Origin: Phymorhynchus buccinoides
Taxonomy: Eukaryota; Mollusca; Gastropoda; Neogastropoda; Raphitomidae
Assembly (NCBI GenBank): GCA_017654935.2
Contig: CM065695.1
Span: 23,987,462-24,051,461, forward strand
DNA length: 64,000 nucleotides
Direction of reading: 5' to 3'
Both the position numbers and the translations under genes were made by a program. The notes under the pieces are model-generated. The model did no database searches. It saw only the letters and a list, made by a program, of their open reading frames with translations, and was not told where the DNA came from. Below are positions 39,425 to 48,500 of this stretch, piece by piece (the first letter of the stretch is position 1; every line of letters begins with the position of its first letter).

Positions 39425-42400
39425 CATCGGCATGCTCATGAAGCGATGGGAGAAGATTGGACAGCTCTATCATCATCACCATCACCATCATCATGATCAT
39501 CAACATCACCATCTACTCACCTCCCCATCTGCTCGGCAATGCTCATGAAGCGATGGGAGAAGATGGACAGCTCATCATCATCATCATCATCACCATCCTA
39601 CTCACCTCCCCATCTGCTCGGCAATGCTCATGAAGCGATGGGAGAAGAAGGACAGCTCATCACCATCACCATCATCATCATCATCACGTACTCACCTCCC
39701 CATCTGCTCGGCAATGCTCATGAAGCGATGGGAGAAGATGGACAGCTCATCACATCATCATCATCATCATCATCACCATCATCATCATCGTACTCACCTC
39801 CCCATCTGCTCGGCAATGCTCATGAAGCGATGGGAGAAGATGCGGGAAGCTCATCAGCTCATCACCATCATCATCACCATCATCATCACCGTACTCACCT
39901 CCCCATCTGCTCGGCAATGCTCATGAAGCGATGGGAGAAGATGGACAGACAGCTCATCACCATCATCACCTCCCCATCGGCAATGCTCATGAAGCGATGG
40001 GAGAAGAAGGACAGCTCATCACCATCACCATCACCATCATCGTCACCGTACTCACCTCCCCATCTGCTCGGCAATGCTCATGAAGCGATGGGAGAAGATG
40101 GACAGCTCATCACCATCATCATCATCATCAATCACCATCATCATCACCGTACTCACCTCCCCATCTGCTCGGCAATGCTCATGAAGCGATGGGAGAAGAT
40201 GGACAGCATCATCACCACCATCATCATCATCAATGCTCATCATCATCATCACCATCATCATCACCGTACTCACCTCCCCATCTGCTCGGCAATGCTCATG
40301 AAGCGATGGGAGAAGATGGACAGCTGAATGGCGTCCAGACTGGTGTCCACATCCTTCACCTTGCCCGTCCCCACCTAAAGACAACAGACAAAAGACCATT
40401 TACACACACACACACCGGCAACAAAGTAGTTGTGAGTTGATCAAATATACCCTCACTTTATTCACATACAGCGTGCAAACTGAAGTTGCTCTATTAATAA
40501 TAATAACAATAATGGATATTTGTTGCGCTATTTCTCCAAAGAGCTCAGAGCGCTTACAAAGTTAACTTTACACAACAACAATAACAATAGTAATAAACAC
40601 AAAACAATCAGAAATATATACATTAAATACAAATCCGATACTTCACACGTGCGTGCGCACATGCACACGCACACAAACAGCACACACACACAGAAAAGCC
40701 ACTCTTACCCAAAGGCTACTTTACATGCAAGCGTGTACCGAAATGATGAGTGCGACCCAGTCAGGCTAATCTCTATTAGCCACATATGCACTCCAGGCTA
40801 AGGGATGCTGAACTTCACAGGGACGATTCTTTGTGAACTATGAAGGTAAAACAGTGCAACACAATCTCTGGCCTCCGTCCATCTTGCAAGACGATGGTGA
40901 TGTAGAGCTATGAAGAGCATTTTTTGGAGTGGCTGTGAAGGCCAACTCTGGAGTGGCAGTCTCTTCCACATTGGATGCAGGTGAACAGGGACGTTGATCT
41001 GGCTGAAGCAGCTCTAGATTTTCTCTTGGCCCTTTCTGTTGGCAAGCAGATCCATCCTGTTGGCTTCAGCAAGAGTATTCCCTCTGTTTACTGCTGTCCT
41101 CCAATCCTCGTGGACATCTGCAGCGCCTTTACAGTTGTTGGGGTCGATGCATGTGAGCTTCACATCCCTTTTGCCCTTGTGCGTGTTTCTGTGTTTGTTG
41201 TGTGGCTTATGCTGTTTTTAATGTGGTCTTTTGCAAAGCGCTGTGAGGATGGCTTGCCATTGAACAGTGCTATAAAAGCTTCACTTAATTATTATTATTA
41301 TTATTATTATTATATCTTTGAAGCACAGTCGTGGGCAACCCCACTGGGCTAGGGCTTTCATGTAATGATCTATACAGCAGGTCCCTTGGGATGTGTCCTG
41401 TCTCCATACAAACAATGAATGTGACCCAGCCACCTAAAGTGCCTACTGCAGAGGAGAGCATGAATGCTAGGGATGCCAGCACGTTGAAGAACCTCAAACT
41501 ACAACATAATACAAGTATGGAAAACCTTTAAAGGGGCAACCCTGACGGATGAGTTTTTGCAAGAAACACGTCGAGGTCACCAGAAAGACAGTCTTTTCAA
41601 GGATCGGAACACTCACTTTGCTCTGGTTTCCTATAAATCAAACCGTCAAAACGGCGATTCCTCTTTGGCGGAGTTGCCGGAGAGAGAAGCCATTTTGGAC
41701 GGGGTGGGTGGAGGCCACTGAGAGTGGTTGAAGCTTTTTCTTCTTTGTAGTTGCTGTTAAAAAAAAAAAGTGAGATTTTTTACCTGTGAGCGAAACTCGT
41801 TTTGGTAAACTGTAAATAAAAAGGCTTTGTATTGTGGAAATTTCGTGCAAACGATTTGGTCTAACTCAGGCGGCCGTTAGAAAAGAGAAGACACATGCTT
41901 CTCTTTCACTGAAAGAATCTGACAAAGTGAATGTTGCATCTCTGTAAAGGGACCTCAACGTGTTTCTTGCAAAAACTTATCCATCAGGGTGCCCCTTTAA
42001 CACATATGGCAGACTATCACTAATTCTTACCGTGATGGAGATATCCCCACTTGAAGTGATCTCAGCAGTGCAAAAGGTTCAACCAAAATAGTACTGTGGA
42101 AACAAAAAGGAGAAACCCGGTTACAGCAGAGATATACACAAGATTACTTTTTTTAACAGAGAGCAAAAAAAACAATACTGCTGGCATGAAAACACATAAT
42201 CTACACACATGCAAACACCACACATATGGACATACGAACACCCACACAACCACATACAAATCCATAACAAGCACATTTATACGGAGCTAAATCTCTGAAG
42301 AAATCAAATCGAAGCGCACACAACATAAGCATTCATAACGCATTTAATAACACAAAGATAACACACACACCACGTTGAGAAAGGTCCAAAGGCCCCAAGA

Positions 42401-45400
42401 AAGCGGAGGAAAGAGAGAAAAGAGTTCAATGACTGGGAAACACACACAAGCAACCACACACCATCGCACACACACACAGAGACACCACACACACAGACAC
42501 AACCACACACACACAGAGACACACCATACAGACACAACCACACACACACACAGAGAAAACCAGCAGAGACACACACAGACACACACACACACTTACCGTT
42601 GTTGTTGATGATGATGGCAGGTCCAGATCAACTGTACTGCTCCCAGGTTTTCAACAGGTACACAGGGTCTCCTTGACGCCTCCCTCAAAATAACACGCAT
42701 TTCTGAACACCACACAAACCATTCTGACATTTTTACACGCTCACATCTCGTACTCCACACACAACACCCATTTCTGGACATTTTCTACACGCTACACATC
42801 TCTGTAAAAAAACACAACACCCATTCTGGACATTTTCTACACGCTCATCTTCTGTTAATCCACCACACAACACCAATTTCTGCGACATTTCTACAAGCTC
42901 ACATCCCTGTAACAACACACAACACCCATTCTGTCATTTTCTTAGACGCTCATCATCTCTGTAACTCACAACACAACACCCATTCTGGACATTTCTACCA
43001 CGCTCAACACTCTCGCTAAACCTCCACACACAACACCCATTTCTGGACATTCTACACGCTCACATCCCCCCCTGTAACAACACACAAAACAACATTTCTG
43101 GACATTTGCTACACGCTCACATTCTCGTAACTCCACACCACAACAACCATTACTGGACATTCCTACACACTCACACTCTGTAAACTCCACACAACAACAC
43201 CATTTACTGGACATTTCTACACGCTCACATCTCTGTAAAACTCCAAACACAACACATTTCGGTCATTTTCTACACGCTCACATCTCTGTACTCCACACAC
43301 AACACCCATTACTGGACATTTCCGACAACTCAGATCCTCGGTAACTTCTTTTACTTATTGATTATTCCGGCGGAAAATAGGATGTACTGTGTACCAGGCT
43401 TAATACTTTAAAATGCTATTTAACACCAAGGATAACACGCAATAAAAGGACCAAAACCTCTGATAAGAGAAGCCAATCGTCTGTCAGCAACTTCTTAATC
43501 CTCTGAAATCCTATGACAATTCTGCTGCCTGCCCCTCTGCTTGTCTGGCAGCCATCAGTCCGGGAAACGACAGAAGGCACCCATACTTTTCCTCCACAGG
43601 AGGGCCCCTGGCTTCCCCACGGAGGTTTCCTCTGCGGCTGTGGACAGGCCCGCCCCGCCACGCGCACATCGTTCACTGTCACCTGTCTATCCTGCAGGGG
43701 AACCAAACTCTGTCTTGTACCTGGCGTGAAACCGCAAAAACAGCATGCATGATAGAGGCTCCCAATTGCCCTCGCACACAACAAGGGGTCCCAGGGACTT
43801 CTTCACTTACAGTCATAGAGGGTACTACAGAGGCCGGGATAGAGGGTCCACAGTGCATTGCGAATGTATAAAGAATTTTTATATGCATCCCCTCCCCTGG
43901 GAACCCCTGCCCATTTCTTTTAGAGGGCCCTTGGAATTTAGTGCTTTCATAGACCCCACCAAAATGGGGGTCCCTGCGAGCCCTGCATAAAAAAAATAAG
44001 AGGAAATGTTTGAAAAACCTGCTAACACTCAAAATGTATTCCACATAAATATTGGAGCACTCACATAAGTTTATGGCCCCATGACGAAGCAGTTTTTGCT
44101 TTTTGTTTGGTTCAAGTACAAAATAAAATTTTAGTTCTTTCAATTTAGACCCATTACGTTTCCACTGGAAAAAACAACAACAAAAAACAACAAATGAGAG
44201 TATATCAACAAAAAAACAACAAAAAAAGCAGAAGGAAGCACTGATAATTAGCGAAAGGCGACTGAGGTTAAAGTGCTTGCTTTTCCAGCAAGAAGTCTGG
44301 TTCCATACATCTACGGATTTTCCGCCTCACCCTTAACTCTTACTACTACCAAGTATATACTTAGACTGTTTACCGTTGCGCACCAAGTAACACAGACACG
44401 ACGCACTGCTGCACTGATTTTCACACACACTCCTTTAAAAATCACTAAAAAAATACTCTGCTCGGAATCATCACTAAATTTACCGTGTCAATCTGCTGCT
44501 GCAAACCCAAGATCGTTTCAACACTTTCGATGCTCTTTTTGATCGGCCTAAGTTCGATCTGCCACTTTCCACAGTAATGTTACCGTCGGCACTATCGCCA
44601 TCTGTAGAGGTTCACGTCAAAAGTTGTCAGTTTCAAATCGTCGAAAACGCCACACAAAATCGATTGAAAATTACAAAATTTAGCTACAAATGAGATGGCG
44701 GAAGGATTGTGCTTTCCCGAGCGAACTGCGCATTGTCACGAAGTCAAGGATGTGATGTCACAAAAATTGATATAAATATGCAAGGGAGACACCGGGTCAA
44801 CCCGCACGACTTAAATAAGCCGAAGGTCTGAGTAAAATACTTTATTTTGAAAAAACCACCACAAAAAACTCAAGCGGGGTGTACTGCTCGAATTGGGATT
44901 CGGAAGAGCGGCGTGGGAGCAACGCCACTGTACAGCCCATGAAGATGGGACAGCAAAAAAAAAAAAAATCACGCACAAACAAAAACACTGATACTGAGGT
45001 CAAGGGCGTGCGCATTAGGGCTTTGTTAGAACCCAGCAGTAACAAAAACTGAGTCCAAGCGCCCCCCGCAACGCCACTTCAGCTGTTAAAGAACCCAGCA
45101 GAATCCTATGGGTCTGAAATGATCAAAGACCTACCACCACCTCCGCATATACTGACACCCTCTTACTCGTCCCCATCCCCACTTTTGCGAAACAAAGGAC
45201 ATTAAGAATACAAATCAGCACTGTCCAGAAAGGCCGCCAGAAAATCCCCATGGCGACTGGAGGTCGCGACGGGGGGAAAGTTTTGCGGTGGGCACCATCA
45301 GCACGCACGACAATCTGTGCCATTGTACCGGAGGTGGAGGAAACATCAGTGCTGATGCAGACGAACACTGAGGAAAACAGAAAACAAATGATAAGAAAGA

Positions 45401-46257
45401 ATAGAAAATAAAGTGCCATTTTTTTTTCCAAAGGGAGATCAACAACATTCACCTTTTTTTTATCAAAAATGAAATGACTTGGACGCAAAAAACAAAAGCG
45501 AAAGAAATTAAAGCTTCTGAAAATTGTAATCTCCAATGCTTCTACTGTTTATTTGGCAGTGACAATTATTATGACAATAAAAATGATGAATAAGCATAAT
45601 TTTCTTTGACCTTGGTTTAAACAACACATACTGCAGAAAGCAAAAGAGAGCATCAACAAACTAGCGCTTATAGCGTGCTCCTGAAATATTTCATGAAAAA
45701 TATTTTGTGCATGACAGACTGTGTAAGTACAAAATTACATTATTTATACTTGTTAATTGAGCAAAAGAAAAGGCAAAACAAATAAAAAATCAAACACACA
45801 AAGAACATATGTGCAATCAACTTAGAGACACATAGTCTCACACAATTTTTTTTCTTTGACCTTCTCTCCCACCCTCTGAGTTTCCCCACTTCCCTATGGC
45901 TTAATTCCCTGGCTAGTGTCCAAGACTTACCATTACTCAAATTATTACTAATGTGATGATTGTGCTTGTGATAGGCTAACATGAAGATAGCCACTAAGCA
46001 TCATTGAGTACAGAATCTCATTTAAACGAGACTGACACATAACATTTGAGCATGCATCCAATACACACACATGTGCACACAACCACACACACTCTCTCTC
46101 TCTCATCACAAAACCCAGTAACACACACAAACACACGACAGACATACAAATGTATTCACATCTATCTGGGAAAGCCCTGATTCAGCAAGTTTCTGCACAC
46201 ACTCAGCCCCCCCCGGTACAGGCGATCCACACGCCGTGTCTATCTCGCCAAAGTTTT
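25226..46257 (-). CDS. OPLAH: 5-oxoprolinase, partial, 15 exons (arm B)
   Basis: Same 15 exons on the minus strand, in transcript order: 46166-46257, 45231-45367, 43586-43720, 42597-42702, 42031-42093, 40274-40374, 38668-38704, 37058-37168, 35602-35703, 33987-34161, 32625-32734, 31031-31105, 29135-29281, 26381-26515 and 25226-25435. Exons 6-14 have the same lengths as in arm A and read cleanly. Exons 1-5 carry indels and several donors have lost a base, so the 5' part is broken as written. This arm has the only clean exon 15, ending in the glycine-rich loop of the HyuB half. Nothing downstream of that loop is present before axis 1. Confidence 0.92.
25436..25698. other. T-rich low-complexity tract next to exon 15 (arm B)
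   Basis: Long T runs with TTTTGCGCCTTATAAGG. Read on the minus strand it separates a GCTGCCTCAACGCC motif (25699-25712) from exon 15. Arm A has almost nothing between the matching motifs. Confidence 0.6.
25875..26233 (+). repeat. (GAA)n-family dispersed repeat (arm B, intron 14)
   Basis: It contains TTCTGGAAGTTCTGTGCTTG, a pyrimidine-rich middle, GAGCTCCCCCGAACTTG, GTGTCGGCTGTACACAACAG, TTATGGCCATATGGCCTGGG and AGAAGAAGAAG. It lies antisense to OPLAH in this arm. Confidence 0.7.
26381..26515 (-). CDS. OPLAH: OPLAH exon 14 (arm B)
   Basis: 135 bp with the same residues as arm A ([16 protein letters not shown] to IPLNQ), an intact frame, and GTAAAA donor and TTCAG acceptor on the minus strand. 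Confidence 0.95.
26574..26941. mobile_element. TTAA-flanked MITE 7 (arm B)
   Basis: 368 bp in reverse complement, with TTAA at 26570-26573 and 26942-26945. Confidence 0.88.
26955..27325 (-). repeat. 86-89-bp minisatellite (arm B)
   Basis: Four units in reverse complement, in the same order as arm A. Confidence 0.95.
28116..28277. mobile_element. MITE 6 (arm B)
   Basis: Both termini read CAGTGGAACCTCCCTTATAA and are flanked by TA; internal TATAAGACC units recur. Confidence 0.85.
29135..29281 (-). CDS. OPLAH: OPLAH exon 13 (arm B)
   Basis: 147 bp with an intact frame [11 protein letters not shown] to DIDEQE. Splice borders are as in arm A. Confidence 0.95.
29379..29765 (-). repeat. (GAA)n-family dispersed repeat (arm B counterpart)
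   Basis: Reverse complement of the arm A copy at 19277-19655 with scattered differences. Confidence 0.75.
29877..30389. mobile_element. hAT-like MITE (arm B)
   Basis: Same insertion in reverse complement with duplication CACGCCAA at 29869-29876 and 30390-30397. The internal microsatellite length differs from arm A. Confidence 0.88.
31031..31105 (-). CDS. OPLAH: OPLAH exon 12 (arm B)
   Basis: 75 bp with an intact frame [14 protein letters not shown] to AYIQ. Borders are as in arm A. Confidence 0.95.
31376..31948. mobile_element. MITE 5 (arm B)
   Basis: 573 bp in reverse complement at the same TA site. Confidence 0.85.
32625..32734 (-). CDS. OPLAH: OPLAH exon 11 (arm B)
   Basis: 110 bp with an intact frame [11 protein letters not shown] to VAANQK. 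Borders are as in arm A. Confidence 0.95.
33186..33326. mobile_element. MITE 4 with TACCGTA termini (arm B)
   Basis: 141 bp, reverse complement of the arm A copy. Confidence 0.7.
33987..34161 (-). CDS. OPLAH: OPLAH exon 10 (arm B)
   Basis: 175 bp with an intact frame including GHHADIGG. Borders are as in arm A. Confidence 0.95.
34230..34605. mobile_element. MITE 3 (arm B)
   Basis: Same element in reverse complement; it shares the GTATGCGACTT variant with arm C. Confidence 0.8.
35602..35703 (-). CDS. OPLAH: OPLAH exon 9 (arm B)
   Basis: 102 bp with an intact frame including [13 protein letters not shown]. Borders are as in arm A. Confidence 0.95.
36144..37045 (-). repeat. Exon 8 3'-end array and (ATC)n (arm B)
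   Basis: Same organisation in reverse complement; the three exon-end copies lie between 36703 and 36957. Confidence 0.95.
37058..37168 (-). CDS. OPLAH: OPLAH exon 8 (arm B)
   Basis: 111 bp with an intact frame [15 protein letters not shown] to ETVQYQ. Its 3' end is copied three more times between about 36703 and 36955. Confidence 0.95.
37227..37464. mobile_element. TTAA-flanked MITE 2 (arm B)
   Basis: 238 bp in reverse complement, with TTAA at 37223-37226 and 37465-37468. Confidence 0.85.
37890..38144 (+). pseudogene. LINE ORF2 C-terminal fragment, CR1/Jockey-like (arm B)
   Basis: Same fragment on the plus strand, identical in translation to arm A. Confidence 0.6.
38668..38704 (-). CDS. 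OPLAH: OPLAH exon 7 (arm B)
   Basis: 37-bp microexon [12 protein letters not shown], identical to arms A and C. Confidence 0.94.
39299..39359 (-). pseudogene. OPLAH: Diverged relic of exon 6 (arm B)
   Basis: Same 61-base relic in reverse complement. Confidence 0.8.
39434..40245 (-). repeat. Exon 6 3'-part tandem array (arm B)
   Basis: About eight units; some are truncated (for example CCTCCCCATCGGCAATGC lacking CTGCT) and the spacers are irregular. Confidence 0.9.
40274..40374 (-). CDS. OPLAH: OPLAH exon 6 (arm B)
   Basis: 101 bp with an intact frame [17 protein letters not shown] to AEQMGR. The array of its 3' part lies at about 39434-40245 and is more irregular than in arms A and C. Confidence 0.95.
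40908..41497 (-). pseudogene. LINE ORF2 C-terminal fragment (arm B)
   Basis: Same relic on the minus strand, with a longer (ATA)n tract (about eight units). Confidence 0.8.
41532..41996. mobile_element. TTAA-flanked MITE 1 (arm B)
   Basis: Same insertion in reverse complement, with TTAA at 41528-41531 and 41997-42000. Confidence 0.8.
42031..42093 (-). CDS. OPLAH: OPLAH exon 5 (arm B), one base short
   Basis: 63 bp against 64 bp in arms A and C. The sequence for GTTGAACCC has lost a base (CCTTTTGCACTG is kept), so the frame breaks. It is the first of the error-rich exons of this arm. Confidence 0.8.
42597..42702 (-). CDS. OPLAH: OPLAH exon 4 (arm B), corrupted
   Basis: It aligns to the 113-bp exon 4 with several single-base losses, including the T of the AG-GT donor context. 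ATCATCAACAAC and GGAGGCGTCAAGGAGACC are still recognisable. Confidence 0.7.
42715..43345 (-). repeat. 54-bp minisatellite before exon 4 (arm B, noisy)
   Basis: Reverse complement of the array with indels in nearly every unit, so the 54-base periodicity is blurred. Confidence 0.85.
43586..43720 (-). CDS. OPLAH: OPLAH exon 3 (arm B), corrupted
   Basis: 135 bp against 139 bp, with scattered indels and a donor lacking one G. The GTGACAGTGAACGATGTGCG block (VTVNDVR) identifies it. Confidence 0.75.
45231..45367 (-). CDS. OPLAH: OPLAH exon 2 (arm B), corrupted
   Basis: It aligns to exon 2 with indels. The sequence for the ISTEVFL part is scrambled at the 5' end (45340-45367) and the donor has lost one G. 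The GACAGTGCTGATTTG border and GGATTTTCTGGCGGCC remain. Confidence 0.7.
46166..46257 (-). CDS. OPLAH: OPLAH exon 1 (arm B), corrupted
   Basis: It aligns to the 82-bp arm C exon with a 10-base net gain around a run of G and a missing donor G. It still shows AAAACTTTGGCGAGATAGAC and TGCAGAAACTTGCTGAATCA. Confidence 0.65.
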
Positions 46258-46653
46258 CTGTCCGGTCGGACGCCACACACACACCCTGATAAACTGCTCT
46301 CCTCCACCCATTCGCTCCTCGCACCCCTTTGTGTTTTCTACACCAAAAAAAATATTCCAACCAAGTCCGAACAAAAGCCAACAGCAGTGACTTTCTGTTT
46401 AAGTGCATCTGATTGTGTTTGTCAGTCGTGTTTGACCGTGACTACCTGACAGCAGTGAAGACTAAAACTAAAAGCTATTCTTGAAAACTGGGCCTGAACT
46501 TTGTTTACAGTGAAAATGCCATGGCAAAGATACATCCCCACACTCTTGGCCAAGAGGCTTTAAAGTCAACTGCCTTTGGGCCAAGAATGGTCCCAAGAGG
46601 TCAACCAATCCTCAATTGCAATACAGATTGTCGGTGCTAAGACTCTTAGTTCC

Positions 46654-46991
46654 AGGGAGAAAGGTGGCAGAGTGGCTAAAAACGTTCGCCTGCCAAATGT
46701 AATGCGTGACTGCAACGCGAGTGACACGGGTTCGAATCCTGGCCTCGCCCTTTATTTCTAGTTTGACAGGAAAATAGAACTGAATGTCCAGTCCCTCGGA
46801 TGGGGACCTAAAGCTAGTCTGACCCGTAGCGCTTTACATATGTAAAAATCCCATGACAGTTAGAAGTTGGTTAGAGCAGGGAGAAATCCTGCTGCCTGTA
46901 ATGGCAAAATTGATAGCTAGGTTTTTCAAGTGTGCCCACTACATGTCTTATGTAATATGATTTTTACTGCTGTCGAAAACCATTCAAAACT
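46654..46991 (+). repeat. tRNA-related SINE (arm B)
   Basis: It begins GGGAGAAAGGTGGCAGAGTG (pol III box A-like) with GGTTCGAATCCTGGC (box B) about 55 bases on, the order and spacing of a Leu/Ser-type tRNA. A non-tRNA body with GGATGGGGACCTAAAGCTAG follows. As sequence it is a SINE rather than a working tRNA: the anticodon arm is not intact. Confidence 0.8.
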
Positions 46992-47044
46992 CTTTTCTTA
47001 CCCCAACTATCATTTTCAACCTCCGGCTATTGTGAGTACAGAAG

Positions 47045-47119
47045 AACTGACCTTGTTAGTGGTGGTAGAGGGATCTTCTCTTCACCAAGGATCCCTCTAC
47101 CACCACTAACAAGGTCAGG
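47045..47119. repeat. Hairpin-forming inverted repeat (arm B)
   Basis: Reverse-complement copy of the arm C hairpin, with a few changes near the ends. Confidence 0.8.
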
Positions 47120-47299
47120 TCCTCTATTTACAAGGATCCTGCAGTCAACCTCATTCTTTTTTCATATTGCGAGTACAACAACGGGAGGAGCTTTGAGAGA
47201 GAGTGAGAGAGAAAAAAGGTGGTGAAAAGAGAATGGGATGAGGAAAGGAAGGAGAAGAGACAAACCAATGGAAATAAACAGCGCCGATGATACCTGAAG

Positions 47300-47410
47300 A
47301 GTATGTCAGAGCACAGGGTTCTTGAGCTTCGTGAACAGCATCGGCCTAACGCTATAGCCATAGGCCGCTGCTGTTCACGAAGCTCAAGAACCCTGTGCGC
47401 TGACATACTC
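47300..47410. repeat. Palindrome axis 2 (arm B / arm C junction)
   Basis: GAGCTTCGTGAACAGC is followed about 30 bases later by its mirror GCTGTTCACGAAGCTC. The centre is the perfect octamer GCTATAGC at 47351-47358, giving an axis at 47354.5 with no unique spacer. Small mismatches lie just beside the centre. Confidence 0.88.
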
Positions 47411-47599
47411 TTAAAAAAAAAAACATGTATCATCGGCGCTGTTTATTTCCATTGGTTTGTCTCTTCTCCTTCCTTTCCTCATCCCATTCTCTTTTCACCA
47501 CCTTTTTTCTCTCTCACTCTCTCTCAAAGCTCCTCCCGTTGTTGTACTCGCAATATGAAAAAAGAATGAGGTTGACTGCAGGATCCTTGTAAATAGAGG

Positions 47600-47675
47600 A
47601 ACTGACCTTGTTAGTGGTGGTAGAGGGATCCTTGGTGAAGAGAAGATCCCTCTACCACCACTAACAAGGTCAGTT
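47600..47675. repeat. Hairpin-forming inverted repeat (arm C)
   Basis: AACTGACCTTGTTAGTGGTG and onward to GGGATC is mirrored after a 14-base loop (CTTGGTGAAGAGAA) by GATCCCTCTACC and onward to GGTCAGTT. The arms of about 31 bases pair perfectly. It could be a small foldback MITE. Confidence 0.85.
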
Positions 47676-47734
47676 CTTCTGTACTCACAATAGCCGGAGG
47701 TTGAAAATGATAGTTGGGGTAAGAAAAGAGTTTT

Positions 47735-48074
47735 GAATGGTTTTCGACAGCAGTAAAAATCATAATTACATAAGACATGTAGTGGGACATACTTGGAAAA
47801 CCTAGCTATCCATTTGGCCATACCAGGCAGCGGGATTTCTTCATGCTCTTACTGACTTTCAACTGCCTTGGGATTTTTTACGTGTGTAAAGCGCACGGGT
47901 CAGACTAGCTTTAAGTCCCCATCCGAAGGACTTGATGTTCAGTTCGATTTTCCTGTCAGACTAGAAAGAAAGGGTGAGGCCAGGATTCGAACCCGGGTCA
48001 CTCGCGCTACAGTCACGCATTACATTTAGCAGGCGAACGTCTTAACCACTCTGCCACCTTTCTCCCTGGAACTA
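47735..48074 (-). repeat. tRNA-related SINE (arm C)
   Basis: Same element in arm C, with a clean GGTTCGAATCC-type box B (47980-47995, minus strand) and the box A at about 48040-48060. Confidence 0.8.
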
Positions 48075-48418
48075 AGAGTCTTAGCACCGACAATCTGTAT
48101 TGCAATTGAGGATTGGTTGACCTCTTGGGACCATTCTTGGCCCAAAGGCAGTTGACTTTAAAGCCTCTTGGCCAAGAGTGTGGGGATGTATCTTTGCCAT
48201 GGCATTTTCACTGTAAACAAAGTTCAGGCCCAGTTTTCAAGAATAGCTTTTAGTTTTAGTCTTCACTGCTGTCAGGTAGTCACGGTCAAACACGACTGAC
48301 AAACACAATCAGATGCACTTAAACAGAAAGTCACTGCTGTTGGCTTTTGTTCGGACTTGGTTGGAATATTTTTTTTGGTGTACAGTTTATCAATGTTGTG
48401 TTGTCTTCCGACCGACAG

Positions 48419-48500
48419 AAAACTTTGCGGAGATAGACAAGCGTGTGGATCGCCTTACCACTGAGTGTGTGCAGAAACTTGCTGATCAGGGCTTTCCCAG
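48419..48500 (+). CDS. OPLAH: OPLAH exon 1 (arm C), clean copy
   Basis: 82 bp, encoding [20 protein letters not shown] and LADQGFPR across the junction. The acceptor is CCGACAG and the donor GTATAC. This is the reference copy for the exon. Confidence 0.93.

Larger units (their letters stand above)
42100..45400. other. Error-rich tract of arm B
   Basis: Compared with arms A and C, single-base indels occur every few tens of bases, in exons, minisatellite and intron alike. Exons 2-5 of this arm are broken by them. The abrupt change to near-perfect agreement below about 42.0 kb points to uneven consensus polishing. Confidence 0.8.
24354..47354 (-). repeat. Arm B of the inverted triplication
   Basis: Reverse complement of arm A, 23.0 kb. 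It is clean and nearly identical to A and C over 25.9-42.0 kb. Between about 42.1 and 45.4 kb it is full of one-base insertions and deletions relative to both A and C, including inside exons 3, 4 and 5 and their donor sites. This is typical of unpolished long-read sequence. Confidence 0.93.

Noticed and set aside
46654..46750. Functional tRNA gene (Leu/Ser-like)
   Set aside because: Box A and box B are present, but a non-tRNA body follows directly and the anticodon arm does not form well; it is a SINE head.
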